A stretch of DNA of 64,000 nt from Nansenia antarctica (Eukaryota; Chordata; Actinopteri; Argentiniformes; Microstomatidae). Location of the stretch: positions 90,860,142 through 90,924,141 of the forward strand of contig OZ022339.1 in the NCBI GenBank assembly GCA_963989245.1, given 5' to 3'. The translations under genes were made by a program, and so were the position numbers. The notes under the pieces were generated by a model. It had not been told where the DNA came from. It made no database searches and saw only the letters and a list, made by a program, of their open reading frames with translations. Of the stretch, positions 43,561-54,752 are shown in pieces (the first letter of the stretch is position 1; each line of letters starts with the position of its first letter).

Positions 43561-46046
43561 CTTCTCCTCATATGATAAGTACCTTCTCCTCCTCATATGA
43601 TAAGTACCGTCTCCTCCTCATATGATAAGTGTTACCTTCTTCTCCTCATATGATAAGTACCTTCTCCTCCTCATATGATAAGTACCTTCTTCTTCTCATA
43701 TGAGAAGTACCTTCTTCTCCTCATATGATAAGTACCTTCTTCTCCTCATATGATAAGTACCTTCTTCTCCTCATATGATAAGTACCTCCTCCTCATATGA
43801 TAAGTACCTTCTCCTCATATGATAAGTACCTTCTTCTCCTCATATGATAAGTACCTTCTTCTCCTCATATGATAAGTACCTTCTTCTCCTCATATGATAA
43901 GTGTTACCTTCTTCTCCTCATATGATAAGTACCTTCTCTTCCTCATATGATAAGTACCTTCTTCTCCTCATATGATAAGTGTTACCTTCTTCTCCTCATA
44001 TGATAAGTACCGTCTTTTCCTCATATGATTAGTACCTTCTTCTCCTCATATGATAAGTGTTACCTTCTCCTCATCATATGATAAGTACCTTCTTCTCCTC
44101 ATATGATAAGTACCTCCTTCTCCTCATATGATAAGTACCTCCTCCTCCTCATATGATAAGTACCTTCTTCTCCTCATATGATAAGTACCTTCTTCTCCTC
44201 ATATGATAAGTACCTTCTTCTCCTCATATGATAAGTACCTTCTTCTCCTCATATGATAAGTACCTCCTCCTCCTCATATGATAAGTACCTTCTTCTCCTC
44301 ATATGATAAGTACCTTCTTCTCCTCATATGATAAGGACCGTCTCCTCCTCATATGATAAGTACCTTCTTCTCCTCATATGATAAGTACCTTCTTCTCCTC
44401 ATATGATAAGTACCTTCTTCTCCTCATATGATAAGTACCTTCTTCTCCTCATATGATAAGTACCTTCTTCTCCTCATATGATAAGTACCTTCTTCTCCTC
44501 ATATGATAAGTATCTTCTTCTCCTCATATGATAAGTGTTACCTTCTTCTCCTCATATGATAAGTACCTTCTTCTCCTCATATGATAAGTACCTCCTCCTC
44601 CTCATATGATAAGTACCGTCTCCTCCTCATATGATAAGTACCTTCTCCTCCTCATATGATAAGTACCTTCTTCTCCTCATATGATAAGTACCTTCTTCTC
44701 ATATGATAAGTACCTTCTTCTCCTCATATGATAAGTACCTTCTTCTCCTCATATGATAAGTACCTTCTTCTCCTCATATGATAAGTACCTCCTCCTCCTC
44801 ATATGATAAGTACCTTCTTCTCCTCATATGATAAGTACCTTCTTCTCCTCATATGATAAGGACCGTCTCCTCCTCATATGATAAGTACCTTCTTCTCCTC
44901 ATATGATAAGTACCTTCTTCTCCTCATATGATAAGTACCTTCTTCTCCTCATATGATAAGTACCTTCTTCTCCTCATATGATAAGTACCTTCTTCTCCTC
45001 ATATGATAAGTACCTTCTTCTCCTCATATGATAAGTACCTTCTTCTCCTCATATGATAAGTGTTACCTTCTTCTCCTCATATGATAAGTACCTTCTTCTC
45101 CTCATATGATAAGTACCTCCTCCTCCTCATATGATAAGTACCGTCTCCTCCTCATATGATAAGTACCTTCTCCTCCTCATATGATAAGTACCTTCTTCTC
45201 CTCATATGATAAGTACCTTCTTCTCATATGATAAGTACCTTCTTCTCCTCATATGATAAGTACCTTCTTCTCCTCATATGATAAGTACCTTCTTCTCCTC
45301 ATATGATAAGTACCTCCTCCTCCTCATATGATAAGTACCTTCTTCTCCTCATATGATAAGTACCTTCTTCTCCTCATATGATAAGGACCGTCTCCTCCTC
45401 ATATGATAAGTACCTTCTTCTCCTCATATGATAAGGACCGTCTCCTCCTCATATGATAAGTACCTTCTTCTCCTCATATGATAAGTACCTTCTTCTCCTC
45501 ATATGATAAGTACCTTCTTCTCCTCATATGATAAGTACCTTCTTCTCCTCATATGATAAGTACCTTCTTCTCCTCATATGATAAGTACCTTCTTCTCCTC
45601 ATATGATAAGTACCTTCTTCTCCTCATATGATAAGTGTTACCTTCTTCTCCTCATATGATAAGTACCTTCTTCTCCTCATATGATAAGTACCTCCTCCTC
45701 CTCATATGATAAGTACCGTCTCCTCCTCATATGATAAGTACCTTCTTCTCCTCATATGATATAAGTACCTTCTTCTCCTCATATGATAAGTACCTTCTTC
45801 TCCTCATATGATAAGTACCGTCTCCTCCTCATATGATAAGTACCTTCTTCTCCTCATATGATAAGTACCTTCTTCTCCTCATATGATAAGTACCTTCTTC
45901 TCCTCATATGATAAGTACCGTCTCCTCCTCATATGATAAGTACCTTCTTCTCCTAATATGATAAGTACCTTCTCCTCCTCATATGATAAGTGTTACCTTC
46001 TCCTCCTCATATGATAAGTGTTACCTTCTCCTCCTCATATGAGAAG
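43561..46046. repeat. 25-bp minisatellite with 524-bp higher-order repeat
   Basis: About 100 units of tcttctcctcatatgataag plus tacct. Variants include ...taagtgttacct, cgtctcctcc, and a shortened ttcttctcatatg. The variant gataaggaccgtctcc recurs at 44334, 44858 and 45382 (524 bp apart), and the shortened unit near 44697 and 45221 keeps the same spacing. A ~21-unit block was therefore amplified about three times. Each unit contains the palindrome CATATG. Confidence 0.95.
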
Positions 46047-46128
46047 TGTCCCTCAGAACCTGCTCAGTTGGCAAAGCTGCTGTATAATGGTTTGACTTTA
46101 CAGGATGTATCTATGTTCATGTTTTCAG

Positions 46129-46190
46129 TTGGTGATAGTTCGCATCAACAACAGGAAGTTTGACAAAGCCAAGGAGGCATGGTGGGCAAG
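46129..46190 (+). CDS. Candidate internal exon, weakly TRF-homology-like
   Basis: A 62-nt segment sits between a good acceptor (tgttcatgttttcag) and a consensus donor (aag|gtgagc). It reads LVIVRINNRKFDKAKEAWWA. The pattern 'VI..I.N..F.KA' resembles the helix in the TRFH dimerisation domain of TERF1/TERF2, but 20 residues is too little for a firm call. No partner exon was identified nearby, since minisatellite and LINE fill the flanks. It may be one exon of a gene whose introns are these repeats. Confidence 0.35.
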
Positions 46191-46242
46191 GTGAGCTCAG
46201 AGAGAGGAGACTAACTTAGGATCAACCTAGGTATCTGTATAT

Positions 46243-46266
46243 ACCTAACCCTAACCCTAACCCTTA
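46243..46266. repeat. Short telomere-like (CCCTAA) run
   Basis: taaccctaaccctaaccc at the start of the 40-bp array; interstitial, not a chromosome end. Confidence 0.8.
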
Positions 46267-46590
46267 GGATGCACAGAGACATCAATATCTAACTTAGGAT
46301 GCACAGAGACATCAATATCTAACTTAGGATGCACAGAGACATCAATATCTGGATTTAACTAACTTAAGAAACACAGAGACATCAATATCTGGATTTAACT
46401 AACTTAGGATGCACAGAGACATCAATATCTGGATTTAACTAATTTAGGATGCACAGAGACATCAATATCTGGATTTAACTAATTTAGGATGCACAGAGAC
46501 ATCAATATCTGGATTTAACTAACTTAGGATGCACAGAGACATCAATATCTGGATTTAACTAACTTAGGATATACAGATACATCAATATAA
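46264..46590. repeat. 40-bp minisatellite, ~8 copies
   Basis: Units of ggatgcacagagacatcaat plus atctggatttaactaactta; the first two copies lack the ggatttaacta part. Confidence 0.93.
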
Positions 46591-46595
46591 GTACC

Positions 46596-48236
46596 TTCCC
46601 TGTCCCAGGTCACCATCCCACCCTGCCTGAAAACCTCAACTATCATCCCAGTCCCGAAGAAAAGCACAGTGAGCTGCCTAAACGACTACCGCCCGGTGGC
46701 ACTCACACCAATCATCATGAAGTGCTTCGAGAAACTAGTCCGGGCCCACATAGTCACACGCCTCCCGCCCAACCTGGATCCATACCAGTTCGCCTACAGA
46801 GCTCACAGGTCCACAGAGGACGCCATCGCGACGACTCTCCACTCCACTCTATCCCACCTGGAGAGGGGAAACAGCTACGCGAGACTGCTCTTTGTGGACT
46901 TCAGCTCTGCCTTCAACACCATCCTTCCAGACAGGCTAGTGACCAAACTACTAGACCTGGGACTATCACACTCTATATGTGCATGGATCAAGGACTTCCT
47001 GTCTGACCGCCCCCAGAGGGTGCGGGTGGGTTCCCACACCTCCACAGCCCTCAGACTCAGCACTGGGTCCCCCCAGCCCCATCCTCTACAACCTCTACAC
47101 CTACGACTTCACCCCCGTCCACCCCAGCAACTCCATCGTAAAGTTTGCAGACGACACCACCGTGGTGGGCTGCATCTCGGGGGGGGACGAGGCGGCGTAC
47201 AGGGATGAGGTAGAGCAGCTGAGCAAGCTGTGCAAGGTTAACAACCTGCTGCTGAACCAGTCAAAGACCCAGGAAATCATCGTGGACTTCAGGAGGAAAA
47301 AATCTGAGGTCCAGCCCCTGCTCGTCGATGGAGGGAGCGTGGAGAGAGTCTCAACCCTCCGATTCCTGGGGGTGCACATACAGGATGACCTGTCCTGGAA
47401 GACCAACACAGCAGCCATCATCAAGAAGGCACAACAGCGGCTCTACTTCCTGAGAGTCCTCAGGAAATACCACCTCAAACAGGAGCTGCTTGTGACCTTC
47501 TACCGCTGCACAGTGGAGAGCATCCTCACCTACTGCATCTGCGTGTGGTTCTCCAGCTGCACAGCCGCAGAGAGGAAAGCGCTACAGAGAGTCGTGAGAT
47601 CGGCCCAGAAGATCATCGGCGCCCCCCTCCCCTCTCTGGAAGAGCTGTACAACACACGCTGCCTCAGGAAGGCCTCCAAGATCTCCAGAGACCCATCCCA
47701 CCCTGGGAACGAACACTTCGTTCGGCTGCCCTCGGGCAGGCGGTTCAGGACCATGTCCGCAAGGACAAATAGACTGAAGCTCAGCTTCTACCCCAGGGCC
47801 ATTCAGACCCTGAACACAGCAAAGACCTAGGTTCTAGGCGCTGGACAATCTAGACAATTTGATGGCAGCTACTAGATTGTAATCAAGTGCAATACTGAAA
47901 CACAACTGTGAACATTTCAAACCTGCAAACTGCGACACTTTAAATGAATGTGCAATAATACTATGTGCAATATGACAAACCTTGGGTACATAAGGTTCAG
48001 AGATAGGAAATGTTAGGATATTTATAGCATAGCATAGAGTACAGCACAGTGTTTTATTTGTATAGTATAGTATAGTGGATAGTGTATATAGCCTTTATTT
48101 ATGTAAAACAGCTCTTTTCCCTTCTTGTTTTTAGTATTTTTTTCCTAGCACCAGGGGAGCCCCCTCTCCCAAATTTCGTTGTATGGTACCTGTACTATAT
48201 CAATGACAATAAAGATAAAGACCATTCATTCATTCA
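46596..48236 (+). mobile_element. Rex1/CR1-like LINE, 5'-truncated
   Basis: The + strand frame 46609-47075 reads TSTIIPVPKKSTVSCLNDYR, PVALTPIIMKCFEKLV, QFAYRAHRSTEDAI and LFVDFSSAFNTI, up to RLSTGSPQ. A deletion of about 14 bp removes the QGCVLS codons and shifts the frame. The second frame to 47830 gives PILYNLYTYDF, KFADDTTVVGCI, LNQSKTQEIIVDFRRKKSEV, KKAQQRLYFLRVLRKY, GAPLPSLEELYNTRCLRKAS and LPSGRRFRTMSARTNRLKLS. These motifs fit fish Rex1-type elements of the CR1/Jockey group; the exact family is uncertain. The 3' end is tatatcaatgacaataaag with a short (attc)n tail at 48180-48236. Confidence 0.88.
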
Positions 48237-48239
48237 TAG

Positions 48240-49140
48240 AATGATCAAAATGTTTTTTTTAAATAATCAAGTGGAAAAAAAATGGAAAAAGAATATAGTA
48301 TATTACTATGTTCTTTTTTTAAAACGTTATTTATTTTTTCCTTAGAATGATAATATATCATATTATACTATAGAATGATCATAGGGTTGATGATCACAGG
48401 GTTTTCCAACCCTGTACCAGTGGTAAATGAGTCCACAACCCCCTTCCTCTCATGGTAAATTGCTTCCATGTTCTAAGAATGTTACATACATCCTAAATAT
48501 TCAATTTGATGTCATAATGCACTCAAGCAGACATTATACATTGCAGTTAATGGAAGTTCTAGATTGCACAGCAAAATTCTAGAATGATTTGCAGAAATAT
48601 TTTACTCCTGAAAATTAGTGTCTACCTTTAGTCTACCTGACGCCAGAGGTCAAATCTGAAGTTTACAGTCTATAGAAACACTGTAGAAAGTTTCATGCTT
48701 TAGTCATAAAATGCACAATTGTTATGCCTATCAGCCTCACTACAAATGCAACTTACAGAGAAGCCACCCTTCTCTGCCCTCTCCCGCTCACTTGGCTTAA
48801 TTCAGCCGCTATAATTGAGCCACTATCTCAGGGCGTAAATACAAAGCTCATTCTCAAGTATATTTGGTATTTATAGACTTTAGTACGTACACAATTTTAT
48901 TTTGCCTGTCTGTGTGCAGGTCTTTAATCCATTCATTAAAAGTGTGTGGCTCGCTCGCTGTGTCTCAATAGGCGTCGTTTTGGTTTAGCAATTCATGGCA
49001 CTCGCCATACCTGCATAAAAAAAAAATCCCCTGAAAATTGTATCTGAAACACGTGTTGTCATGTTGGTGATTTTATCCACACAACGGTAACTCAACATCC
49101 TCCCGGCTCCATCTCACCCCCCCCAGCCAGGCGCTGTAGT
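48240..49140. other. Unassigned sequence
   Basis: AT-rich; no exon or transposon end is recognised. Confidence 0.4.
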
Positions 49141-49146
49141 GGAGCG

Positions 49147-49251
49147 CAGGGTTGCCAGACGGGATTGACAATTTCAAGCCCAACCAGTCTAAAAGCTGCC
49201 GAATCCACCCGTCCAGAGTGACCACAAGTAGCCCAATCTGGCAACACTGGA
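49147..49251. repeat. Small foldback with transposon-like ends
   Basis: cagggttgccagacgggatt at the left and aatctggcaacactgg at the right are inverted repeats of a kind seen at DNA-transposon ends. No flanking duplication was confirmed. Confidence 0.4.
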
Positions 49252-49702
49252 GCGGGACATCGGTTCCTCAATAAACAAGCCATGAGTAACGTTAATGTTA
49301 AAACCTTGTCCACGATTCTCATTCATTCAGGTGGGTTAAACAAACTGTATAAACACCATAATACTGTTGGTTCAAATGTAATATATTAATGAACAAGTTC
49401 ATGTCATGTTGTGTCAGTACAAACATGTTCTAATTACATTTTATTTTAGTGGAAAAACCCGACCTAACGTCACCCGCGATTGTGAAGCTAACTGTAACAA
49501 GCTAGTTAGCGAATGTTAAAGGGTACAACAACAACTAGTTTAATGTCAACCATGTCTCTATTCTCAATAATTTCTGTAATAATTGTACCAAATTGGGGCC
49601 AGTAACACTAACTTGTGTGTGAGTAAGTTATATGTGTGTGTGCAAGCATGTTTTTGATATTGTCAATCGTCTCACTTGTAATAGGTGAGCTGTAACACAA
49701 AT

Positions 49703-49782
49703 ATGCCAGTGAGAAAAAGGAAAATGGACATAACAAGGAGCTTTTTTGGTCAAAGGACAGCAGAGACACGTACAGGACACAG
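49703..49782 (+). CDS. Candidate first exon, transposon-like
   Basis: ATG at 49703 opens MPVRKRKMDITRSFFGQRTA and ends at a donor (cag|gtgagg). A basic KRK followed by I.SFF is common at the start of hAT- and ZMYM-type proteins. No continuation was found before the nested elements at 50.2 kb. Confidence 0.25.
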
Positions 49783-50316
49783 GTGAGGTCTTACAATACT
49801 AGTGTTTTAACAGTGCAGTTAATTTAGAGTTGAGAATAGCTAAATCTGTAATGTTTTGTTTCTAAGGAGATTGAACCAGGTCCACCTGCTAGGAAAGATG
49901 TAGATTACTACCTACATACTGTAGCTGTCTCCTTTATTCATTATACCTTAATGTAATATAAGTCAATTGTATAGAAACAACTCACCAAAATAGACTATTG
50001 CACAACTGATTTGAAACCCCCCCCTCAACCCCCACTATTCTGTAACTTGCCATACCTTGGCTTTTGCTGAAATGACACCACTGGTCTCATAGCCTATTGG
50101 AAATGTATTGCGTGTGTGTGAGTGAGAGCTTTTGTGAGCCTGCATGTATGATGTGGCTCTTTCTGGTACCCCAACAATTCTTTGGGGCTTTTAGGCCCAA
50201 TCCCGATTCTCTTTTCTACCACTTCGGCTCGTTTTGGAGTCACTCGTTTTGGAGCCATAGCCGTAGTGGTTCCCCGGGGGAAATGGGACAACCCTTCACT
50301 AATACGTCATCCGTAG

Positions 50317-50485
50317 TGTAATGAATGGGTTAATGCATAGTCAGGACAGCGCATGCGCCTTAGAGAGAGTTCATGATATACCAGTAGGTGACTGACAGGT
50401 GTCGAGAGAACCGAAGTAAACTGGTTATACCTTTGTTGAACCCAGACTCAAGTGTCTTATTAGTCTATGTCCAAGTGACATTACA
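50317..50485 (+). mobile_element. Solo LTR, 169 bp, with 5-bp TSD
   Basis: It starts TGTAATG and ends CATTACA (TG...CA with a 7-bp inverted repeat) and is flanked by exact CGTAG duplications (50312-50316, 50486-50490). No internal region or second LTR is present, so it is the product of LTR-LTR recombination. The small size suggests a Copia-like or other short-LTR family. Orientation is uncertain. Confidence 0.85.
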
Positions 50486-50489
50486 CGTA

Positions 50490-51790
50490 GTATCGTAGAA
50501 AAGCATTGACGCTCGCGATTCATTCACAACTTGAATGAACTTGAACGCTATCAATCGATCAAACAAGTCATCAAATAAAAAAGAACAATGCTTCATTATC
50601 AGACCATGACAGAATAAGCTCTAACCTGTATGAAACCTGTGCTCCTATGCTGCCGGTCTGCACTGATATAGGACAACAGTGCAACAACTTTGAGGCTGAA
50701 CTTTAGTTACATTTACGGCGTCATATGCCATCAAAGGGAAACATGGAAAAATGCATGACTTACAGATTTAATTTTATGACGTTACGAAATCCGATGTGAC
50801 AGGAACGCTGGAGAAACAGCCGCTGTCCACTGCATTAGTTAACTACATGTCCTTGATGAGTCTCCCGCTCACTGCCCTCCATCAAAAATGGCACATATAG
50901 TACTAATACATATAATAGTACATAATAACAACTGCTCGGATTAGATTGCCAGTTGTTTTGGTATAATAACAACTACAGCGTCATATACCACCAAGGGGGT
51001 GGAATTCGCGCCTATCATGCTGTCAAACACCACAGGTAATAATTTATTTCTAAATAAACATGATTGTACATCTCTGAAATGGAACACAGTGACTGTCAGC
51101 CTGTGACAAACGCGCAGATATGAGTGCTCCGGTCTGTCCTGCTGGCTCCGGTGTCCTGAGCGTGCTGGACTGTGGAACTTTCTATGTTAAGAATAGGCAC
51201 AGCACCTCGACATAAAAGCGATTTCTTTTGTTATGCTTGTTATAAAGAAAGGGTCTATAATGCATTGAAATAACATTAAATTATATAACCCATCAACAAT
51301 ATTACATAATAACAACTGCTCGGATAGGATTGCGGGTTGTTTTGGTTAAATACGTGCCATAGCTGTAAATAAAACATGGAAATATGTCATGCGCGTCTAT
51401 CATGCACACATCAGCCTAACGTTAGATAGATAACTTCACATTAAATATGTCTATCATCATCCGCTGTCAAACGCCAAAGGTAATCTTTTATTTCTAAACA
51501 GGAATGTACATCTCGATGTGAATCGCGCTCCTTATATTATTATATAATATATTATATTATGGGAATGCTGTGCTTGACGCTTCCATGGGGCTCTCCTGCA
51601 TAGGCACAATAGCGGCATAATAGCTATCTTTTTTTGTTATGCTTGTTGTAAAGAAAAGGTCTATGATGCATTGAAATGACATTAAACTAAGATAATACGA
51701 TGGTTATCATAATTTTTCAAGTCTTTAATTACAAGTAATTCCAGAAAAAGTAAATGACATTTCAGGCTCGCTTCCATATTACGAGAGCGA
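50490..51790. other. Interior of the hAT-like element, nothing coding
   Basis: No frame or RNA is recognised. Two related stretches (near 50930-51060 and 51300-51490) share aataacaactgctcgga and tgtcaaacaccacaggtaat-like blocks, showing an internal duplication of roughly 0.4 kb. Confidence 0.45.
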
Positions 51791-52017
51791 AAAGAACATT
51801 TCTGTAGATGTTTCGCAATGCATGCCGGAAGGGAGTCTCATATGGCTCCGAATCAAACGAGGGTCAAGATTTTCTCCAAACGGAGCTATGGAAAACCCTA
51901 ACCCTATCCCTAAATGAGTAAAGAATTGGGACGCCACTACGGCTACACGTGAACGCGCAAAACGGAGCCGGAGGGGTGAAAACGGAGCCGGAGTGGTGAA
52001 TTGGGATTCACCCTTAT

Positions 52018-52200
52018 GGGGCTTTTCCACTAGAGGGCTGACCCGGGTCAGCCCGGGCTGGCCTGCTTCTTTGGCGCTTTTTCATTTGTCGGCCTGGGTC
52101 GGGTCGCTTCTTTAGCTACCCTTCAAGGGCAGGAACCTTTTTTGAGACCCGGAACCTTTTTGCCAGGCTGCGTGTGACGTGTGACGCTGCACACCGTTGA
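52018..52200 (+). mobile_element. Harbinger-like 5' terminus
   Basis: ggggcttttccactagaggg followed by gacccgggtcagcccgggct is a Harbinger-type end, and Harbinger elements often carry a Myb/SANT gene, as here at 52347. The first bases are duplicated at 50184-50192 because of the nested insertion. No matching 3' inverted repeat was found before 54.95 kb. Confidence 0.55.
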
Positions 52201-52704
52201 TTGGTCAATGGAAATCGTCACAACATCGTCATCGTTTGTGTTCACTGTACACCTCTAACCGCCATTTTTAAATCTCACAACAGCGTTGAACATCAGAGAC
52301 TACAAGTTCTTAACTGTTCTTACTGTTTCTACTATTCTTGTTAATTATGGAATCGTCTTCGAGTTGGGCAGTAAACGAGGTCCAGGCCCTCGTCTGTATT
52401 TGGTCTGAAGACCAAATCCAGCTAGATCTGGACTCTAGCGTTCGTAATCAGAAGATCTTCCAGGCAATCTCTCGCCGTTTGCTGGACATGGGAGTTCACA
52501 GGACACCCAAGCAGTGCAGAGAGAAACTGAAGAAACTCAAACAGGATTACAGGAAAATCAAGGACCACAACAACTGCAGTGGAGTTGATCGCCGAACCTC
52601 GCGTTGGTACGACGCTATAGATGCGGTGATCGGACTCCGACCGGCAAACTGCGGGAGCACAGGAACGACGGGGTCGGGGGGCTCGGCAGTGTCGTTGCTG
52701 GAGG

Positions 52705-53549
52705 CAGTGGAGGACTGGCCACCGGGCAAGCCTGGCAAATGCCAGGAGGGCCGCGAGACTCTGGGCCGCTCAGAATGTATTATATAAAATATATATATAT
52801 ATATTTGTAATTTTGTCTCTGGTGATTTTCATTGAAAATAACTTATTTCAGCAGACCACGGCCCAAAACATTTTATATCGGCCGGGCCATCCACGCAGTT
52901 CTGCATCGCGGATGCCCAGGGCCCTAAACCAATAGGAGCAGAGCTCCCCTATGGGGCGGAGCTCCACGATGTAGAACTGGAGTATGTAAACCAATAGGAG
53001 CAGAGCTTTAGGTAGCAGGGTAAACCAATAGGAGCAGAGCTTTAGGTAGCGGGGTAAACCAATAGGAGCAGAGCTCCCCTATGGGGCGGAGCTCCACGAT
53101 GTAGAACTGGAGTATATCTCCATAACTATCGTAGTCAGTTCTATATCGCCAGTGGACACGCACCTCATGTCATCATTCTGTTTATAACAGCAGTTAACGT
53201 TACACTGCTTTCATTTTCAGAATGGGGGAATTTGATGAGAGCGATGCAGTTAATGTGCAACAACTGGATGCAGGGAGCAAGTGTAGTTGGAAGTAGGAAT
53301 GCACCGAAATTCGCATGTATTGGGCCGAAAATAGCACAAAAAAGTACATTCGGTGTGAAAAGGCTATTGAAAGAGATATTGACTGATGACTGCCTACTGA
53401 TAATACATATAATTACAGCAAACATGTCGGTAGTTTGGTATCTGTCCTCTGACTTTTTATGTTAACAATCCGTGTTGCGTGTTGCGTTTGGAAATAGGGC
53501 TGTTGTGTCGCAAATGCCAGGGCTGTTTTTTGATCCCAGTCCGCCCCTG
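52705..53549. mobile_element. hAT element inside the Myb/SANT exon (8-bp TSD)
   Basis: The ends CAGTGGAGGACTGGCCACCG and GATCCCAGTCCGCCCCTG are inverted repeats of the fish 'CAGGGGCGGACTGG' hAT family. The duplication GCTGGAGG is exact (52697-52704, 53550-53557). The 845-bp interior has no transposase, but contains two copies of a ccaataggagcagagctccc block. Confidence 0.95.
52929..53117. repeat. Tandem/dispersed repeats inside the hAT
   Basis: ccaataggagcagagctccc with ggcggagctccacgatgtag (52929-52986) recurs at 53057-53116. Between them are two 36-bp-type units with ctttaggtagcggggtaaa. Confidence 0.85.
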
Positions 53550-54688
53550 GCTGGAGGCCACCATGGCCGATACTATCCAGGAGGAGCAAGGTATGATATG
53601 ATACAATAGACGTATGATACCAATCTACTACTAACTAGCTACTATCCTAACTGTATTGGTTGTAGCTGCTAGCTAGCTAACAACAGCAGCCATTGTTTGT
53701 CTACGTCCTTGCTGCTAGCTAGCTAACAACAAACATTGTTTGTCTACGTTCTAGCTGCTAGCTAGAAGCGCGTTGTTGTCTAGCTCCATGTAAGTCATTG
53801 TTTGGCTAGCAGCTCGTCTTAACTCTATTTGTCCTGCTTAACGGGATGTTTTATTAATCAGTGTTGATATAATGTGCTTTTCAGAGGACATACAGATGGA
53901 GACGGACGACGAGTGCATCCCGAATACGCCGGGTACCTCCACCACTCGTATTCCGAGTACCCCCGGGCCCAGCACTCCTATCCCGAGAACCCCCAGGCCC
54001 AGCACCCCCTGCCCTGTGACCCCCAATCGCCCAGGTAGAAAACGTGTGATGTTGTCGGGGAGTTTTGTGGTTCATTCATATAAACCTTGACTGAGTTCTA
54101 TTTTCTGTGGACTTGAGCTATGGACTTGAGTGTTTCGTTGTGCTGCTTCATGTATTACTTGTTAACTTGAATGTACTTCTTATTTTAGCCAAAAGGAAAA
54201 GGGACCAGGCATCTGAACACCTGGCCTTCATGAAGGAGTCGGAGCAGTGCCACAGGCAGCATCTCACTGCGCTGATGGAGGACGCAGTCCGTTCCAGGGA
54301 GAGGGAGGATGCCAAGGAGCAGGCCGCCCAGCAGAGGGACGATGCCAAGGAGCAGGCCACCCAGCGGAGGGACGATGCCAAAGAGCAGGCCACCCAGGAG
54401 AGGCAGGAGCAGGCCGCCCGGGCGAGGGAGCAGAGGCAGGATGTCATCTTGGCGAGGCAGGAAGCTGCAACTGATGCCTTCAACCGCGGTTTTTGGGCCG
54501 TCTTTGGAGAGCTTGCCAAGGCCCTGGCAGGACGCCCAAGGGAGTAGAAAGACTGTCTGCTCTTTTGCAGTTCTGTGTATATAGTGTGTGCACTTCGATT
54601 TTATGTTTGACAAATATTTGTATATAGTTTGAGAGTGACTTTGCACGTTTGCAGTGTTTTAATTGTATTTCACTACACTTTGCACCTT

Positions 54689-54694
54689 AATAAA
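54689..54694 (+). terminator. Polyadenylation signal AATAAA of the Myb/SANT gene
   Basis: About 140 bp after the stop at 54547, preceded by an AT-rich 3' UTR. Confidence 0.55.
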
Positions 54695-54752
54695 TACAAG
54701 CACCGTGATCTAATCTCCATTTAATTCTGTGTGCAAAATAACAGCAGTCGCA

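Larger units (their letters stand above)
50193..52016. mobile_element. hAT-like element inserted in a Harbinger terminus
   Basis: The identical 10-mer tggggctttt lies on both sides (50183-50192 and 52017-52026). The left end aggcccaatcccgattctc pairs imperfectly with the right end gaattgggattcaccctta, and subterminal blocks gccgtagtgg/ccactacggc and cggctcgttttgga/aaacggagccg pair too. No transposase frame is visible in 1.8 kb. The exact boundary can shift by 1-2 bases. A solo LTR lies within it. Confidence 0.7.
52347..54547 (+). pseudogene. Myb/SANT-like DNA-binding gene interrupted by a hAT
   Basis: Exon 1 starts at ATG 52347 and encodes a trihelix-type Myb/SANT-like domain: SSSWAVNEVQALVCIWSEDQ, RTPKQCREKLKKLKQDYRKI and RRTSRWYDAIDAVIGLR (about residues 5-93). 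A hAT at 52705-53549 splits this exon. Past the hAT, 53558-53590 completes it (donor gtatga). Exon 2 is 53885-54034 (Pro/Thr/Ser-rich, STPGPSTPIPRTPRPSTP). Exon 3 is 54189-54547, a KRKRDQ basic patch then a long charged coiled coil with 9-11-residue DAKEQA repeats, ending GFWAVFGELAKALAGRPRE. Without the hAT and one TSD copy the three exons form 900 nt, a single 299-residue frame with matching phases. As it stands, translation leaves the domain into hAT sequence and stops at 52785-52787. The likely role was DNA binding, possibly as a Harbinger partner protein. No Harbinger nuclease is seen. Confidence 0.85.

Noticed and set aside
38545..46046. CRISPR-like arrays
   Set aside because: Units are continuous with no unique spacers between them and the genome is eukaryotic; these are minisatellites.
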